A stretch of 64,000 bases of DNA, taken from contig CAYYPL010000009.1 of assembly GCA_964473555.1 (NCBI GenBank), forward strand, positions 34,369-98,368, read 5' to 3'. Origin of the DNA: UBA11400 sp964473555 (GTDB lineage: Bacteria; Bacteroidota; Rhodothermia; Balneolales; HLUCCA01). This document shows, one piece after another, positions 63,096 through 64,000 of this stretch. The translations under genes were made by a program, and so were the position numbers. Positions within the stretch are counted from its first letter, which is position 1; every line of letters begins with the position of its first letter. Below the pieces are notes generated by a model, which was not told where the DNA came from, searched no databases, and saw nothing but the letters and a program-made list of their open reading frames with translations.

Positions 63096-63659
63096 TTAAT
63101 CCTCAGGTTCAACCTGATTCACATCAACCTCTACCGGGGTTTTACGACCGAAAATACTTACCAGAACACGAAGTTTTAATTTATCGGGATAAATCTCCTC
63201 TACAGTACCATCGAAATCCTTGAATGGTCCATCGACCACTTTGATAATGTCACCAGCTTTGAAGGGAATTTGTATAAGTCCACCACTGGCAGCCTGCTCC
63301 TTGTTGGTCTTGACATGTCCTAAAATTCTATCTACCTCATCCGGACGTAGTGGGGTAGGTTTTTTAACGTCCTTATCGCCTTTAAGAAATCCAATTACAG
63401 AAGGTGCGTTAGAAATTAAATCATTGACAGCGTCATCATAAATGGCGTTAACAAGCAAATAACCCGGAAAGAAATTCTTTTCTCGGGTTCTCTTTTTTCC
63501 ACCGCGTATTTCAACGACGGTTTCAGTTGGGACAAGTAATTCGCTGATTTTATCGGTCAATCCAAGTTCCTGTATCTCTTGATTGAGATATTCGCGAACT
63601 TTCTTCTCATGACCAGAGAAGCAGCGTACTACATACCATTTATGTGTTTCAGTATTCAT
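63096..63659 (-). CDS. nusG: Transcription termination/antitermination factor NusG
   Basis: This 187-residue transcription elongation factor has an N-terminal NGN domain (HKWYVVRCFSGHEKKVREYL, NFFPGYLLVNAIYDD) that binds polymerase, and a C-terminal KOW domain (FKAGDIIKVVDGPFKDFDGTVEEIYPDKLKLRV) that contacts Rho or ribosomal protein S10. It begins 2 nt after secE. Confidence 0.98.
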   Translation of the reverse strand: MNTETHKWYVVRCFSGHEKKVREYLNQEIQELGLTDKISELLVPTETVVEIRGGKKRTREKNFFPGYLLVNAIYDDAVNDLISNAPSVIGFLKGDKDVKKPTPLRPDEVDRILGHVKTNKEQAASGGLIQIPFKAGDIIKVVDGPFKDFDGTVEEIYPDKLKLRVLVSIFGRKTPVEVDVNQVEPED

Positions 63660-63661
63660 TC

Positions 63662-63844
63662 TTAGTTGAAGATGAATTCTAGAATTCTGCTGTACACATT
63701 ATCGATTCCGAAAATGAACAGCGATACTATGATCGAAAATACCATTACAACAGTAGTGTTATCTACCAACTCTTTTTGGGTTGGCCAGGTAACTTTGTTC
63801 ATCTCCTTGCGGACATTCTCGAAATATTCAGTAACCTTACTCAT
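63662..63844 (-). CDS. secE: Preprotein translocase subunit SecE
   Basis: This 60-residue inner-membrane protein is the short, single-helix SecE form. MSKVTEYFENVRKEMNKVTWPTQKELVDNT is the conserved amphipathic part, and one membrane helix (about 31-53) follows. It clamps SecY in the translocase. It lies between tRNA-Trp and nusG, as in most bacteria. Confidence 0.97.
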   Translation of the reverse strand: MSKVTEYFENVRKEMNKVTWPTQKELVDNTTVVMVFSIIVSLFIFGIDNVYSRILEFIFN

Positions 63845-63860
63845 ATGTTTCTTTTTTTTG

Positions 63861-63933
63861 CACGGGCGGAGGGACTCGAACCCCCAGCCAACGGTTTTGG
63901 AGACCGCTACTCTACCAATTGAGCTACGCCCGT
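63861..63933 (-). tRNA. tRNA-Trp (CCA anticodon)
   Basis: A 73-nt cloverleaf on the minus strand. The acceptor ACGGGCG pairs with CGCCCGT, the D arm is GCTCAATTGGTAGAGT, the anticodon stem GCGGT/ACCGT (with a G-T mismatch pair) holds the loop CTCCAAA with anticodon CCA, the T arm is GGGGGTTCGAGTCCCTC and the discriminator is G. It sits between tuf and secE, the usual bacterial order. Confidence 0.96.
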
Positions 63934-63946
63934 ACTAGTTACTGAA

Positions 63947-64000
63947 TTACTTCAGAATTTTAGTTACGACACCGGCACCTACGGTACGTCCACCCTCACG
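63947..64000 (-). CDS. tuf: Elongation factor Tu, C-terminal end (partial)
   Basis: Only the last 17 codons and the stop are in the window; they read REGGRTVGAGVVTKILK. This is the conserved EF-Tu C-terminus. The rest lies beyond the right edge. The position upstream of tRNA-Trp-secE-nusG agrees with the common bacterial arrangement. Confidence 0.95.
   Translation of the reverse strand, partial: REGGRTVGAGVVTKILK

Overview
The window is a gene-dense draft piece of a Bacteroidota-superphylum chromosome, most likely the Rhodothermia/Balneolia side (inference). Supporting signs: two secreted proteins end in a type IX secretion sorting domain with the NYPNPFN signature usual in those lineages. 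Several leaders fit the Bacteroidota promoter TTTG-N19-TAnnTTTG, and most starts lack a clear Shine-Dalgarno. Proline-tRNA ligase is the short archaeal/eukaryote-like type. A 100-N scaffold gap (21075-21174) shows the assembly is a draft. No transposase, phage gene, CRISPR array or rRNA was seen.

Layout. 1-4231: end of a probable outer-membrane beta-barrel protein, an OmpR-type two-component pair and an SDR oxidoreductase. 4296-10450: ilvD, a phosphodiester glycosidase-like protein, then a compact ddl-nadK-mdh run closed by a terminator. 10585-14372: an LpxH-like phosphoesterase with a glycosyltransferase, facing hflK-hflC. 14439-21260: a membrane SpoIIE-type phosphatase, a bacilliredoxin, a lipoprotein, superoxide dismutase and soluble transhydrogenase. 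21249-28674: aspS, a NarL-type two-component pair, a possible small RNA and a CotH-kinase-like secreted protein. 28914-36873: tRNA-Met, proS, PAP2-like and VanZ membrane proteins, a TonB protein, a Nudix hydrolase, a DUF1844 protein, transaldolase, a CrtI-type desaturase, RlpA and tRNA-Thr. 37095-44261: a secreted Fn3-like protein, a TPR/AraC membrane-spanning regulator, serC and a DUF1015 protein. 44441-52455: an RND efflux adaptor with two different permeases, then a YtxH protein. 52578-64000: the conserved tuf-trnW-secE-nusG-rplKAJL-rpoBC block, read on the minus strand.

How it fits together. Most of the window is housekeeping: transcription, translation, cell wall (ddl), branched-chain amino acids and serine, redox (SOD, transhydrogenase, bacilliredoxin, mdh) and envelope upkeep. 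Envelope signalling is well represented: two two-component systems, a PP2C phosphatase and a one-piece membrane-spanning AraC regulator next to a secreted surface protein.

The least ordinary signal is a degenerate DNA element written in an unbroken 7-bp register. It occupies two intergenic regions between convergent genes (21006-21260 and 32695-32772). It supplies the stop codons of three neighbouring genes, and the scaffold gap sits inside the first copy. Other points worth checking are a 28-nt inverted repeat inside an RND permease gene, a structured 170-nt region after the NarL regulator, and the lipoprotein/TPR/AraC regulator.
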